A DNA stretch of 64,000 nucleotides from Eremophila alpestris peregrina (taxonomy: Eukaryota > Chordata > Aves > Passeriformes > Alaudidae): the NCBI GenBank assembly GCA_009792885.1, contig WMCF01000025.1, positions 11,946,824 to 12,010,823 of the forward strand. The letters are read 5' to 3'. Shown piece after piece: positions 23,985-37,828 of the stretch (positions are counted from its first letter, which is position 1; each line of letters starts with the position of its first letter). The translations under genes and the position numbers were made by a program. The notes beneath the pieces were generated by a model. It was not told where the DNA came from. It saw only the letters and a list, made by a program, of their open reading frames with translations, and made no database searches.

Positions 23985-26900
23985 GGTCCCATGTATGAGG
24001 AGTATTCTGCAGTTTCTTGTACATATTTGTCCACAAATCCCAGGTCTTGATTTAGGTGTGTAGGTATAAGCATAGTGTCCATGGGTGCAATGTTGATATA
24101 GTGGGTAAAATCTAGTTCTTCAAGTAAGAAAAATGGATGATCATCAGACACTTGATGAAGAAAATAATAATCGACCAATATTCAAGGCCTTACCTTGATT
24201 CATACAAGGGTAGTAAAGGCAGGCCATTTTGAGGTATGCCACACAAGTATGGAGACTGATTTGTAACTAAAGGAAGATACTTGGGTTGCTTCTTCTGTGT
24301 CAATCAGGAATGGAAAGAATGAGGTAACAACCAGAGAAATCAAAGAAATTCTGAAAGCATTATAGACTTGATAACAGAAACCATATGCAGCATGATGGGG
24401 GTTTCATGCATTAGTAGGAAATGCTTTCAAGATTAAAAAAATATGCAGGGGGAAGAAGGGGGGAAACCTCATACAGAATGGAAAGGAATTTAAAGTCTTC
24501 CTTGCAATATCTTGTATCTCACAGTTCTCTTCCCTAAAAGTGATGCCACCTAAGCTTCTTACTTCAAGATGGAGAAATATGGTTAATATAAAAATGTATC
24601 TATTGGTTATTTGGTATGAAAATTCATCAGTTTAAAATAGAAATAGATTGATAGAATGTGATTCCTCAAACATGAAAGATTCCTGACTTGCCAGAATCTG
24701 AAAAGAAATCCTTTGACTTTCTTCTGCACACCAAAACATGTAAAGAGATACTGATTTGTAACACATGTGGAATGGTCAGGTCTTGCCTGGGAGCAAGATG
24801 TGTAGCAATTCTGTCTTAAGTACAGTTAAAGGAATTTAACTCTGAGGAAACAGTTTTATTAATAAAAACCTTCTGTCTTAGGATATAAATAATAGACTGA
24901 TCTCTTTTGATGTGTTTGGTATTGTCTTCTGCTGAATAGGAATGAAGTAGTCTGCATAGTTGCCTGACTTGTTGAGTATATACTGCCAAGTACCCCACCA
25001 GTGCAACAGCATTGGGAAAGCCACGTGCTTTTTAGTCACATGTTGCATAGTTTAGATTTTAGCCTGGTAAGTGGTGTCACATATGATTATGATCTGCTGA
25101 TCCAGGGGTTGTTTTTTAACCTTTAGGAATTTGAACACCTTTTAAAAAGATTTTATTTTGTGTACACCACCTTAGGAGTTGTTCAGAGCAGCATCACTTG
25201 GTACTTCATGTAAACCATAGGACTGATGGCAGGATCTTCATTTTGATTAGAGTCTTACTGTCCTTACAAAGGATACAACACTGAATGTATAATAAGACTG
25301 GGCCTTAGCTGCTAACCTTGATGGATGATGTCATGATGGTGATTGTGATACTACTGATAGCTTGGCATGAAGAGAATATGAATGTACCTTTTCCTTCAGG
25401 CAAAAGCCTAGTAGCTATAATGACAAGGTTTCCCAAAGATTAATTTTAGTAAAATCTATGCCATCATGACTTTGTGTGACAAATGGAAGCTAGTTCTGTA
25501 TGAGCAGTGAATCATGAGTAGTATCTCCTGTTACAGTACTCTTTAAATACTCAGTGGGATGCAGAACATAATCCCTGCAGAAGAACAGAGTCTGGTTATA
25601 GTTTTTGAACTTATTTTTTCTCTTGTGTGGTTGGTTGGTGATGGAGGCGGTCATATTCAAAATTTCATCTTGATGTGATTAGCTATTTTAGAATGAAGTA
25701 AATGGTCACATAGTGGGATCCTGTAGATGAGCATCTGCTAGAAAAATTTAAGATGATTGCTAAACTATGGAGAAGAAATGAAGCAAAGTTAGACAAAACA
25801 AAGAATGGATCAATAGTGATAGAACTGATGCAGGTTTCTCTCATCTTCCTACCTTAGAAAAACACGTGCCAAACGTGCACAAATCAGGATGTAGGAAACA
25901 GTGAAAACCCAATTACAAACATAGTCAAGATGGAAGAGTTACACCATGAGAAATTCTTTGGTATGTGTTTGTCTGAGATAGACTGGAGCCAGAGAATTGC
26001 TACATCAGCTTCCTGTAATCATCCTTCCTCAAGGCAGTGAAGCGCGTCATTAGTGGAGATTGAAAACAAAAACAAAAACAGGGTAGAGGTGGTATAAAAT
26101 TAAGAGTCTGGAAAAGGACAGGGTGAAACCTGTCACCACTGGATGAGGTGTTCAGATTATTTCCACATTTCCCTTTCGTATGCAAAGTTTCCAGTAATGC
26201 AAAGTTGCTGTATTTTGGCCAGTGCTGGTAAATGCATGATTGACTTTTGCTGCTAATTGTGCAGATCTGGTGGGAGGAGACAAATTCAGTGAGATCTGAG
26301 GTGGTGAAAACAGTTCATATGGGTTTCTTGCTGTCACCAGAAAAACTGAAGCAAATGGGGAAGATGTGCTGGCTGCTCTAACAAGCATTTCTTAACTAGA
26401 TGTGCTGAGAGAGTGGGGCTCATTTTCCTTCAGCAGCATCCCTGAGTCCTGCATGTAAACCCTGCACCAGGGAATGTGTCTGCACTGGGAATAGCTGATG
26501 TCACTGAAGAGAGGGTTAAAGATGTCTGTTGGCTGTTGCTTTTCTTTTCAGATCTACAGGCCTTGCAAAGCAAGGGAGACAGAAGTTCTTCAGAAGATAT
26601 GAATTAAAAATCAGGACAGATTTTCCAGGCTCTTCCATTCCACACTTTGCTTGAGATATAGGAGAGTACTGTTGGTTGGTAACTTTATTTCGCTTGAGCT
26701 TTCACTAGGAGCATGTGAGGCTTCTGTAGGGTACCTGAGTGCTCAGGATAGCCCCTGAGTCTGTAATTCAAATGCTTAAATTAGTAGACTGAAGCAAATG
26801 TAGAAACCCTTGTCTTGTTTGCAGTCCACGCATGCTCTATGTAACTCTAGCAGTCATAGCTAAGAGCTTTCTGATAGCTCTAGGATGCTGCATGTAGGAT

Positions 26901-29900
26901 GTGAGTTCAAGGAGAGTGACAAGTTGTTCTTGAAGATATATTTTTTTCTGAAGGATCCAATTCTCTCGCAGGAGAGAATTTTAGTAAGAGGAATTTATCC
27001 ATTCTCTGCTTCTGTATGCTGTTTCCTTTTCTCATTTCCTACCCTTGGAGATCTTCATCTGGAAAAAATCATCATCTGGTGAAGAGGTACCAGCAGAAAC
27101 CTTTTAAGCTGCTTGTAGCCGTCTGATGTTCCACCAGTACTGTGCATTTTAATGATTTATTCAGTGCTAGTTTCCCTAGTGATATCTAGAGAAACATTCG
27201 GCTTTCTCCATAGTGGCCCATCGTTTCCATCCAGTTGCCTTGAACGGATGACATTACCTTAATGAATTAGCTTTTAGAGCCAAGCTAAGTAAGAGCTGCC
27301 ATGTGCACTGAAATATGATAGTTCACTGGAGTGCACTCTTTTCCTGTTCGTGTAATAGTGAGTAGAAGCCTCAACAGAGCTCAAGAAAACTAATATTACA
27401 GTATTTTTTTATAAGCACTAGAATGATTATTAGGTCACTGAGAGTTCAGCTGTCATCCTCTTCTGTGGATGAGTCGGTGACTGACAGATTCATGAAGAAA
27501 TCATTGGTGCTGCTAGCAATAGGAATGTGGCACTCCTTATGGTGTCTCATTTCCTGACTGAACAGCACACTGTATTGACAAACCACTGGGCCCCAATGTA
27601 TTGAAAGTGGCATTCAGTGCTGAGGTACCTTTTGTTACCAAGGATTCAAACTGGACTGCAAATCACCTACAGGTGTTCTTGCAAACATCTCTTGGAACGT
27701 CACTGTTACCAAGACATTATGGAGAAGAGCAAACATATCAGTTAACAGATGACAAATGCTTGAAGCAGGGTAAATATTGTGTCTTGAAATACTTGCCATG
27801 TGTGTTCTGAATTGGAGTTGATATATGGAGTACGGTGTTGAGGGAAATGAGCTGGCGTTGCGTGCTCTCCCACAGCCACTGACCCTGTGAGGAACATCCG
27901 AGTGCCTCACCATCTGAAACACTGAGGTGATGGAGAACGGAGGAAATTCTGCACTGACAGATTTGTGGTTCAGAAGAAAACGTCTGTCCAGGAGTTTTCT
28001 GTGGAACAATGACAGTAAATTTACAGTCTGAGAATAGAAATATTTATCTCAGCAGCTTTTATTTCCTTTCTACTTAAAAAACAAGTTCTTTGGCACATTT
28101 TCTCCTGGCTGGAGAAGCTATTTTAAATGCTTCTTGTTAGAAACTGTATTCTAACCTGTTGGGATATACTGTATTTTATCTGTTCATATTTGTAAATGTA
28201 TCCCATTAAAAAAAGTTTTGTTGTATTCAAACTAATTTTTCGTCTAGCTTTGGCTCTGTGCCTTTCCTTGCCATGTTACTGTAGCTCACTTTTCTGCATT
28301 TAAATTAAATTAGCATGGCTATGTAGCCATTTCCCTTGCTTATCCTTTCTAGAAGTCCATATTTTCAGTCACTAACTAACTCAGCCTATTTCAGGGAGCA
28401 CCTTGATAATCCCACAGGAACATGCAGTGTGTGCCTTAGCAGACATGCAGAACACAGGGAGATCTATGTCATCAGCCTAATTGTGTGCTGGCATTCCTAT
28501 GTAAAGAGCAGAGGTACGAGTCCAGAACCACGTCCTGTAAAACTTTAATTTTAAACTCTGTAACTCATGCTACTAGACCCCAGCAGTTTGCATGCATATG
28601 GCTCCCAAATCTAGATGTTCACTAAAGTGAGATCATATCAACATGAGAACATAGTCTTAAACAAAGTTTCATGCAAATCCTGTAACAATATGGAAAACTT
28701 GGAGCTCTTCCAGCTGAAAGCATTCAACAGTTTTAAACTTCTTACCAGTTGAAGAAATAATAATGTGATTTCCTCTGCTGACTGAAAGGGGAGGGAATTT
28801 TCCCTTTTTGCACATTGCTTTAGTTTTAAACCAAAGTGGGTCTTGACTAAATGAAAAAAAAATCCACCAGTAAACCCATCCCTTCTGTGATAGCTTGAAA
28901 TGTCAGTCTTATTTTCAAGAAGAACTAGGTTTGTTTGATTCCTGTAGAAAATTTAATTGCTGCAAGCTCATAATTAGACTGCATTAGTGAGTTGAAAAAC
29001 CTTCCAGAACAGAGTTTTACGGGAAACATTTGCTATTATAAAAGACAAAGCTTGTCTGTGGAGCTGTGGCTGTGCTGGGTTGCTTATTGCATAAAGGCCA
29101 ATAGCTGTCACAGTCATACTGGCCTGGGCTTCTTTTATAGAGAACCATTCTTTGGATCCACTTCTAATTGCTCTAGATTTTAATTGTGTCTAAATAAACA
29201 TAACATCTATAAATGATGGAAATGACAATGTGATTGCTGTGGACATTGAGTACGATGCCATCAAGGTGAGGACCAAGTGAGTTGATGATGACAGATATGT
29301 CTTTTATTCTGAGGGACAAGTTTTTGTAGCTATAGGGTGAAGACACAAAATAGTCTTTGGTCCCTATGGAAGGTCCTCAAGTAGGGGGCCAGGGAATTGA
29401 AAGGTATTGATTTAGATTATTTGCTGTACATTGTGCTCCCAGAAAAAACCACTCAAAGGACATTATCTTCATTAGAATTACAGCTTGTCATCTCAGTTAA
29501 CTAACTCTGTACACAGAGAAAACGTACAGTATTGATAGAGCCAAAATAATAGATAAATATAAGGTTTATTCACAGCCTGATGTCCGCCCACAAGCCCTTT
29601 CAAGTTTTGAATGCTAATGCTTGTTTCAAGTACGCAGAAGTTTTGTGCATTGAAGTGAAAAACCAGAGTCTTCCCTAGTCCCAAACTCCCTTTTCAGCAC
29701 CCTTGGAATTTGTGGGTCTTCTGCCTGGTCCTCAACATTTTAAGTCTTTTTTTCTAAGCTTCTAGTTCCTGGCTTGAATCTCTTGCCTGTCTCACCCTGC
29801 TGTCTTTGGAAACCTCACCTCTGAGGAGCATTAGGGATTCCACCTGGGAAGGAGCTCCTCTGGTTTTCTTAAAGCAAACAAATAAAATCAGACTGCCCAA

Positions 29901-31885
29901 AGAAGCCTTCTGGACTCTCTTGCAAAAACAGTGGCTTTGGTGAGACTGCATCCATGGTTGGAAGTGGCTGCTGCACTAGTGATGTTCATTGACTCCCTGC
30001 TCTGGAAAGAAGACCGAAGAAGTGACTTAACTATTACAAATGGCCTGTTTAATGTTAATTAATCTAGCCATATGATCCTGGTTCCCCTGATCTAATTAGC
30101 TAGGGAGATAGTTAAATGTATCTTCATGTATCTAGGTGCATTTAGCTATTTGTGGTTAAATCTGCTCACGGTTCCTAAGAGACTGAATTTCAAAGTTACA
30201 GAGTCACAGCCAGGAATACTTTCATATGAAATAAAAAACAGAGAGAGTTCATCTTAACTAACACAGTGGAATATTTTTTAATCTTAGCAATACACCTCAC
30301 AGCTTACAATCACATTAAAGCCTTTCATGGAAACAAGGAGTCATCTTTCTGTGTTCTGTCACTAAGGACTAGCAAGTTACTGAGTTGTACATAAGAAATG
30401 GGATTTCCACTGTTCATGTACATAACTTTAGACTGAATGAGGAAAATAATGGCTCTTTGCTTTGTAATAGATGATAGATGATCAGTAACCTGAGTTAAAA
30501 TTATTAAAATAATTTTTAATAAATAAATCATAGTACAAATTCCTTTTCTGTGGAATAACTTCTCATAAAGACAATATGTGGTAGTTGTTGGGAATATATG
30601 ATCAGAATTACCATAAAGAAGATTTTGTTGATGAAAAAGGGAAAACAAGGATAACAGAGGTCCATTCCTTAGTTTTGTTAAGTGTTTAGAACCAGAATAG
30701 AATAAATTGCCTTTTAACTATCCTAAAATGGACATTGAAAATTTTCCTTTTTTATATAGTGCTTTGAACATTTAAAGATATTATTCCATGGGTCATATGC
30801 CACATAAAAGAGAGCTACTGTTCAAGTGGATGCTCACGTAAACAATAAGAGTGATCAAACAGGACCTATGAAAGGGAGAAACGAACACCTTGATTTTGTG
30901 CAGTGTAAAGAAGTGAATGATTATTTTAAGACTAGGTAAGAAATAACCATTGAGAGATTAATTAAATGTGACTCATTCTGCCTTGAGGCAAGGAGAGGAA
31001 ATATCTTGAGTTCTCTTGAGGTATCTTTCAGTCTTGTGGTTTGTGTGATCAGGGACATGGGGAGCCTTTGGAGTGAGCTAGTTCTTGAGTGCAGAGAAAT
31101 AAGTTCACTTGAAACACAGTCCTTCCCAAGTGTACTGTTTTATTGGCAGTGTGTCTGAGCTGTTAATACTGAGATCCAAAGATGAACCCCCTGCTAAGAT
31201 GCTGTTTGGGCATGGTATATACTAGAAATAAATACACCAAATAAGGCTTTTCTAGAGCTGGCAAGAGGCTATTTAGTTTATTGATGCTGAACAGCATGGG
31301 TTGTTAAATGGAGTTTTCTTGTAATACTTTTTACAGAATTATTTAAATGGGCTGTAAGTTTGAATCTATTCTTCAAATTGGGGCTGATGTCCAAGAAGGG
31401 GAGTAAAGCTTACAAACAAAAATGATTGAGTCTTCTCAGTTCTTAAGTTTTATTTCAAGACAGTGATAAGTAATCCTGTGTGTATGTTTGAAAATTTTAC
31501 TCTTCAAGCCCAGAATGAAATTTTGTGACTGCATCTGAGTCAGTTGCATTCTTCTGATTGATATGACACTAGGATGTCTTTTACTACTTAATATATATGC
31601 TGCAGAAATGTTTTCTGGGTTCTTCCACAGATGAGTGGAGAAGGCTATTCACAGGTTTTCAACACATGGTGACTGAAACTTAATGGTATAATAACAATAG
31701 CTTGGAAAGTAATAGAATTTCTAAAGACATCCTTGTTGTATTCATAAATGCTTTTGAATAAACATAATATTTAGGTGAGCAAATATCTTTGTGCAATTTA
31801 TCTTTTGTGTGCAGGTGAGCAGCTGCTGTTGAAATTCCTGGTTCAATACCAGGGGCTATCCATGCAGCTTTGGACTGTGTTTTTG

Positions 31886-31914
31886 CAATCAATCAATCAA
31901 TCAATCAATCAATC
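31886..31914. repeat. CAAT tetranucleotide microsatellite
   Basis: Seven perfect CAAT/AATC units. The sequence immediately upstream contains a tRNA T-arm-like hairpin (31,842-31,858), but no full cloverleaf forms. Confidence 0.9.
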
Positions 31915-32369
31915 TTTTCCTACCTGAGGGCAATCTAAGAGGTATTTAGTTTCCATATGTGCTTACTGGAAATAGTGTGCTCTCAAGAAGCACTCGCAGA
32001 TTTTGCCTGTGTTTTTCTGTTTAATGTACCAGATTCTTGGCTAGTTGCCCATGGTTTGGTATTATTAGAGATAAGGGAATGCTCACCTTCATTTAGCTGC
32101 TAACTGTTAGATTGTTTAGCAATGTATGGATGTCAAGTTGTGCATAGCAGTATGTTGGCACTTTTTAAAGTGAACCTTTCCAAGAGGGAGACATGTTTAG
32201 GAGCAGAACTAGATTTGGCTTGATTCTGGTTTTATTCACGTTGATCAGTATCTGATTTGAATCTAATTGAGTTGCACTAATAAAGTCAGAGCTGTGAGCC
32301 ACTAGAATTTCACTGTAATTTGGATGGTTGAGTGGGCAGCACTGATTAGGATTGATGTTCAGATAAATG

Positions 32370-32376
32370 ATAGATC

Positions 32377-32416
<40 letters not shown>

Positions 32417-32440
32417 TAGATGGATGCATAGATAGATATA
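32370..32440. repeat. GATA tetranucleotide microsatellite
   Basis: Nine or ten perfect GATA units (about 32,377-32,416) are flanked by imperfect GATA/TAGA units. It is likely polymorphic in length. Confidence 0.92.
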
Positions 32441-33516
32441 AATCTAAATATAAAATGCTTGTGTTTGCAATTGTAATACAAAAGCATTTACCAGAACATT
32501 AAATCCCAGTGTTCTGTCATCTGTCTGCTTTTCTGCCTCTCTCCTTACTTCCTCTGAGAAACCAGTAGTAGGTTAATTTGAATAGTATCCATGTTGATGG
32601 TGAGTTTCCTACTGCCTGAAGAGGAAGAAGCATTATCTTTTTAATCTGTGCAAGGTAAGTGTGTGCAGCAGTGCAGTTTTCATGTTGAGAAGATAGGCAA
32701 AAAACCTATATGCCTTAGGTTGGCATTATTTTGTTTGGAAACAAAATCCCTGGCATTAGGTCTTATTATTATTAATAAGCTCAAATAAACTGACACAAAG
32801 TACTGCAAAATGGAATGGGTTTTTTTCCAGTTCATGGGCCTACACATGACAAAGAGCACACTTAGTAATTATGGCAGTGAGGAAAAGGAGCGTGCCCCAG
32901 ATAAACTGGGTTCTGCAAGTGTGTACTACAGTGCAGTAGCACGTGCTATGGTAGTTGTACACACAGGCAGTGCCCCCTTCTCTGCAGGACATCTCTGTGT
33001 GGGAGCTACTGAATGAGGGCTGTGGGTTAGAGTGGTTGTGGGGGTTTCACTGCTTGTCCTGGGTTTGAGTCAGCATCCTGCATCACTGAGCTGCCTTCAG
33101 CTGTGTTTCGGTGCTTAATCTGGTTTTGTTAAAACTGCTCACAAGTAATCCAACCAAGCCTGTTTCATCAGGTGCCTTATGGAGCTCTGCAGGGCAAGCA
33201 ACAGGTAAGCAAGATGAAGGACTAAAAATGACATGTTGGAACTTCATTTACAGGTTGATAAATCCTAGAAAACTGTTTTTGTCTTTAAGTATTATGTTCA
33301 TGCTGATGCTTAAACTCAGAGCTGGTCTGATTTGTCATAGAGAAATATGTCACAGGTATCGGTCAGATATGGTTGACACAGTTAGTTACTTTTACAGAAA
33401 CCTTTTCTACCAAACAGACAGGCAAAGAAAAATAAACATGAATTTAAAAATCAACACTCAAGTTTGTATTTCAGGGCTAGAGTATGTTTTTGAGACTACT
33501 ATCTGCAACAACCCCT

Positions 33517-33869
33517 GCTATGAGGACAAGCTGAGAAAGCTGGCGTTGCTCAGGCTGGAAAAGGCTACAGGGAGACCTCAGAGCAGCCTTTCTGTACCTC
33601 AGGTGCCCTAGCAGAAAGCAGGAGAGGGGCTTTTTACAAGGACATGTAGGGATAGGACAAGGGGGAATGGCTTTAAACTAAAAGGGTAGATTTTGATTAG
33701 ATATTAGGAAGAAATTCTTTGTTGTGAGGTGAGGCACTGGAACAAGCTGCCTAGAAAAGCTGTGGATGCCCCAGCCCATGGATTAGTAGAAGGTGTCCTT
33801 GCTCATGGTGGGGGGTTTGGAACTCAATCATCTTTAAGGTCTCTTCCAACTCAAACCGTTCTGTGATAG
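33517..33869 (+). mobile_element. CR1 LINE 3' fragment, plus strand
   Basis: It follows the CR1 3' consensus from the end of ORF2 (GAGGACAAGCTGAGAAAGCT near 33,521) through 'GGATAGGACAAGGGGGAATGG' and 'GATATTAGGAAGAAATTCTT' to the 3' terminal 'TTCCAACTCAAACCGTTCTGTGAT'-type end at about 33,868. An internal deletion of roughly 40 bp is inferred between 'GATGCCCCAGCCCATGG' and 'AGTAGAAGGTGTCC'. It is better preserved than the copy near 8-10 kb, so probably younger. It is strongly 5'-truncated. The 166-codon frame that runs into it is not a gene. Confidence 0.92.
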
Positions 33870-36098
33870 TAAAAACATTTCCATTTTCTACTGTAAGGTA
33901 ACTAGCCACTTAATAAAGAGTACAATTAATAAGAGTTTCTAGGTTTAAGACCTAAACCATGCAATATGACACAAAGCCTATGGACTAATTAGTATTAATT
34001 AAAGAAAGACATATGTAACATGGACAGTCAGGAGGCAAACCCTTACTCTTGCTGACTTCAGCTGCGATAATAGTCTTGTCTCCTATAAAACATATTCTGC
34101 AGACTATTACCTTGTTTTGGTTGGGTCAGGCTCAGCCTCTACTGATAGAGCTGTCTGCTCCGTGCTATACAAAGTACCAGCTGGCAAGAGAATGTCTCTG
34201 GTCTGAGCCCTCACTGAGGTGTTGAAAGCTTAGGTTCAAGTCAGAAATCAGCAGGGGAGAATTCAAACATGCTCTATTACAGAAAATGTGACCCTCTTTA
34301 AGCAAAGGGCAGCAAAATTTTTGCCTGTTTGACTGTGAAAGCTTATATAAAAATGCCATGAATACCAATCTTTTGGGGGACTGTAACAGGTTTTTGCCAT
34401 GTAGTTCTAGTATAAAGAAAATGTCTTTGTTTGAATTCATAATTAAATGTACTCCTTATGCTGTTTTGCAGTATTTTATTTGTAGGAGTTACTGGGAAGA
34501 TGTTCAAGTCCCCAGCTGCCAATTAAATGCCTGGTATGAATCACAGAGCTGGTCCCATTTCTTTACATTAAAGACAAAAAACATAGTGTGAAATTTTAAA
34601 ATTTACATTACAATGTCTGTGATTTTTTTCCTTATTTGAGAACTAATCCCATCTATGGTGTTGGATACTTCTGCCACAGGTATGACAGCTGACCTGAACC
34701 AGCAGCTCCATGGGGTGGGCTGGTTTCTCCCCTGTTTGTTTTGTTTTTCTTCTGGCTGGGCTTCTTTCCTCACAGCTCAGTGAACTGAATCACCTCACAC
34801 AAGGCTCAGATAAGAGCCAGACCAGCTGCAAGGGAAGAGGAGCTGACAGTGGCTGTCCCACTTGATGGCAAACTATTCCTAAATACACCTTCATTTCAAG
34901 ATTGTAAAATTCTTACTGTCATTCATCTAAGCATGCTTTTCATCTAAACCCCCATTTGTAAGATGATTCATCTAATGACTAGAGCATGGAAACATCACAT
35001 TATGGAATTTAAAAAATAATTGTGCTTTAAACCCAATTGTGAAGTCTTCCAATAAAATGCACTTGTTTTAAAATATAGTAAGTGAATTACTTCAGTCACA
35101 ATGGGCTAAATGTGCCCAAAGACCACTGTATGTCTTGCAAGGGAGTTCCAGTGTGGGAAATCAGAACTGAGTTAACTCAGACTGTGACCTTTAATGACTG
35201 TCTGCATCTCTTACACCCATTATTTTGTGTAAATGAAGACTGACTCAAATCTTAAGCTTGTTTTTTTTTTTTTTCTTTTTTTTGGTCTTTTAAAGTAGTT
35301 TCCAAGCAAGCCATAACCCTTATGGTATATCAGGCAATCCTTTTGTTTACACCTGAGTGAAGAGTGATGTGTAAAACTCAGGTGTGAGTGAACTGGTATG
35401 GTGAGTAAAGGGATGCCTCTGACCACTCAACACTTTGGTGTCTTGGCCAGGAGCCAGATCATTCAAGGGGTATTGTGATCCTGGCATTGCAATAGAGTTG
35501 CAGAAAGCTCACTAAATTCTCATTTTATGCTGCCTTTTGATTTGAATAATTAAAATAGTGAGTAGGTTGTTATTTTAAAACTGTTATGTTGAACTGGAAA
35601 CTTGGGTTCATACTTTCAAGTTTCTTAGTGTTTGCTTAATGCTGGTTGGAGGGAGTTTGGGGGGATTTCCATGAGTTTTATTCAAGGGGCCTATATTTTA
35701 ATTACTAATGCATATTTATCATCTCTTCAAAGGGGTTGTGGGGGTTTTTTGTTTAATATGAAAGTCACTTATAGTTTACTTCAAAAGATAAAGGGCATGT
35801 AAGTTATTTTAGCTTGACAGTTTCGTCTGTAATTCTTGATTCCCACTACAAAACAAGCCGTTCAGACTACAGGCTGTGCTCCTTGATAGAAATTGTTCAG
35901 TAAAGCAGCAATCAAAACATGTTGCACATAACAAATTGCTACACCGGCGCTGGTTTGAGAAATCCTTTTTATCGTAAACAGGAACTTAGCACTTTTTCTG
36001 AAATGTCTTATCCTGTGGAAAGCTGCTCAGCATAATTTATGATTTCTCACTTAGTGCATTTATGAAACAGCTGTAAATCTGCACTTCATTTTGTACAG

Positions 36099-36219
36099 AG
36101 GTTTTGTATTTGTGTCTACTGTATCAGCCATTTGGCTGCAGGAAAATGATACCACTGGCTCAAGGGAGGGGAAGTTAGCACTGTTAGCCAAAAATGAGAC
36201 AGTTTGTCAGGACAGCAAG
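36099..36219 (+). other. candidate 121-bp coding exon, unproven
   Basis: The left edge is an acceptor (TGCACTTCATTTTGTACAG). The right edge is a full-consensus donor, CAAG/GTAAGT. One frame is open across the segment and enters with one base of a split codon and leaves on a codon boundary. It begins Gly-Phe-Val-Phe-Val-Ser-Thr-Val-Ser-Ala-Ile-Trp, which looks like a hydrophobic core with small residues as in a signal peptide end. A polar stretch follows with two N-glycosylation sequons (N-D-T and N-E-T) and one cysteine. No family was recognised, and no ATG lies inside the exon. It lies 16 kb downstream of the putative first exon, on the same strand. Pairing by chance remains a serious alternative. 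Confidence 0.27.
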
Positions 36220-37828
36220 GTAAGTGTGCTATTCTTGTGTAAAGCTGTGTTTTATGAGGTGAGCCCAGCAATCATATTGTCTTTTCGTGCAGTAACTCAT
36301 TGGACACTTCCTGCCTACCGAAACTCCCGGAGAAGTCTTTTCTACCATGTCCTGAGGCAATGCAGTAAAAAGAAAGGCCTATTGATGGGATTTTTGAGAA
36401 ACCAACTGCAAGTAAATGTATTTTCTGATTTTATCTGGAAGTGGAGGGTAGTTGGACCAGCCTCATCCATCAGATCTACAGCTTTCTGCTTGTTTATATT
36501 GCAGCCATAAAAGTGGGAGTCTGTCCATCATGCATTTGGTAGCTTTAGAAGTGCAGGAGTCGGCTCTGTTCACAGCAGCACCATAATCACATTCATGAGG
36601 AAGATCTCTGGGAGCTTACTTTATCCTGAGAATTTTAACCACCTCCTGTAGAATTTCACATCCATTTTGCCCCACTGCTTTCCCACTAGCATGGACACCA
36701 GTATCTTATACTTCTCTGTGCCCCATAGTTCTGCCTTCCAACTGCATGTTTCAGTGCCAGTTTCAGTATTGTTTTGCCTGAAGTAAGTGTTCTTGTTCCA
36801 TTCTTTTCAATTGAATGAAATTGAACAAAAGTAGCGTATCAGTGGTAATCATACCAGTTTTATCTTTCATTATAAAACTTTTTTGCACACAAAGCTTTTC
36901 AGAAATGCTTGTAAAATCTGACAGACCCTCTTCAGTCTTAAAAAGCTGAGTAATTACCAAATGGCAACATGATAGATGACAATAATGATGGAGATCCTGC
37001 TGCCGTACATTTGCACACTTCTACATATGAATGGCAACACAGAGACTGAATCCATCCTACAAGTGTTAATGGGTCCAGTATCATTCCTTCAGCACAGACA
37101 GTCAGCATAAATGCAAATTAAAGCACACCAGTGCTCCCTCTGATAAAGGGAACAGGACACTGACCCGTTTCCTAGTGGTTTTACTACTGTAAAGCAAACT
37201 CACATTGAGTGAAAGAATGAAGCTTCTATAAACTGTGATGTGACTTAGATAACAAGTGTATGGCTAGCATATCATCCCTGATGTAAGTACCAAAAGCAGT
37301 CAAGGAGAACAGACTGAACAAAAAGCAGTTTTTAACTTGGAGTGAAGCTATGTTCTCTCAAAGCTTTCTCACCTGACCACCCCTGCGTGATGCCACTTGG
37401 CTTCTTGGTGGGGAATCTTCCCAGCACTGGGGATGTGAGGAGGGGTGCCTGAGAGCTTACCCAATGGTCCTGCTGGACAAGCTGTACAACTGTGCTGCTG
37501 AGTCAAAACCTGCTTCCTTCTCCTTCTGCCTGTGAGTTTTTTTTGCACATCTACACTGCTGGTGCCACTGGGATGGCTCTGTGGTGCACCAATGGTTTTG
37601 AGTTAGTTCAAGGTACATGCTAGAGCTGCATGGCAGCACAGAGCTCAGCAATCTGCAGAAACCATGCGAGCAGCTCTGCAAACACACAGAAAGTTAGCCC
37701 ACGCCGTGCTTTGGGTAGCCACATGACCAGCAGCACCTGGAGGAGCTGGTGTTGAAGGCAGGCAGCGCTGCGGGCGGCCCTCTGCGAGCCTGTGCCTGAT
37801 GAGGCCTTGGAGCACTTCAGCTCCTTAC

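Larger units (their letters stand above)
22201..33516. other. AT-rich non-coding DNA, probable intron 1 (left part)
   Basis: No convincing coding exon was found. It contains a run of 20 T (23,965-23,984), a CAAT microsatellite (31,886-31,914), a GATA microsatellite (about 32,370-32,440) and an exon-like splice pair without an open frame (32,559-32,654). If the plus-strand gene model is right, this is the start of its first intron. Otherwise it is intergenic. Confidence 0.5.

Noticed and set aside
31800..31870. tRNA-like T-arm (CCTGG-TTCAATA-CCAGG) suggesting a tRNA gene or tRNA-derived SINE
   Set aside because: The 5-bp stem and 7-base loop are perfect, but no acceptor stem, D-arm or anticodon arm pairs at the right distance, and no SINE body or tail is recognisable. 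Probably chance.
33111..33611. 166-codon plus-strand frame
   Set aside because: Its second part lies in the CR1 fragment starting near 33,517, and the first part has no protein-like signature.
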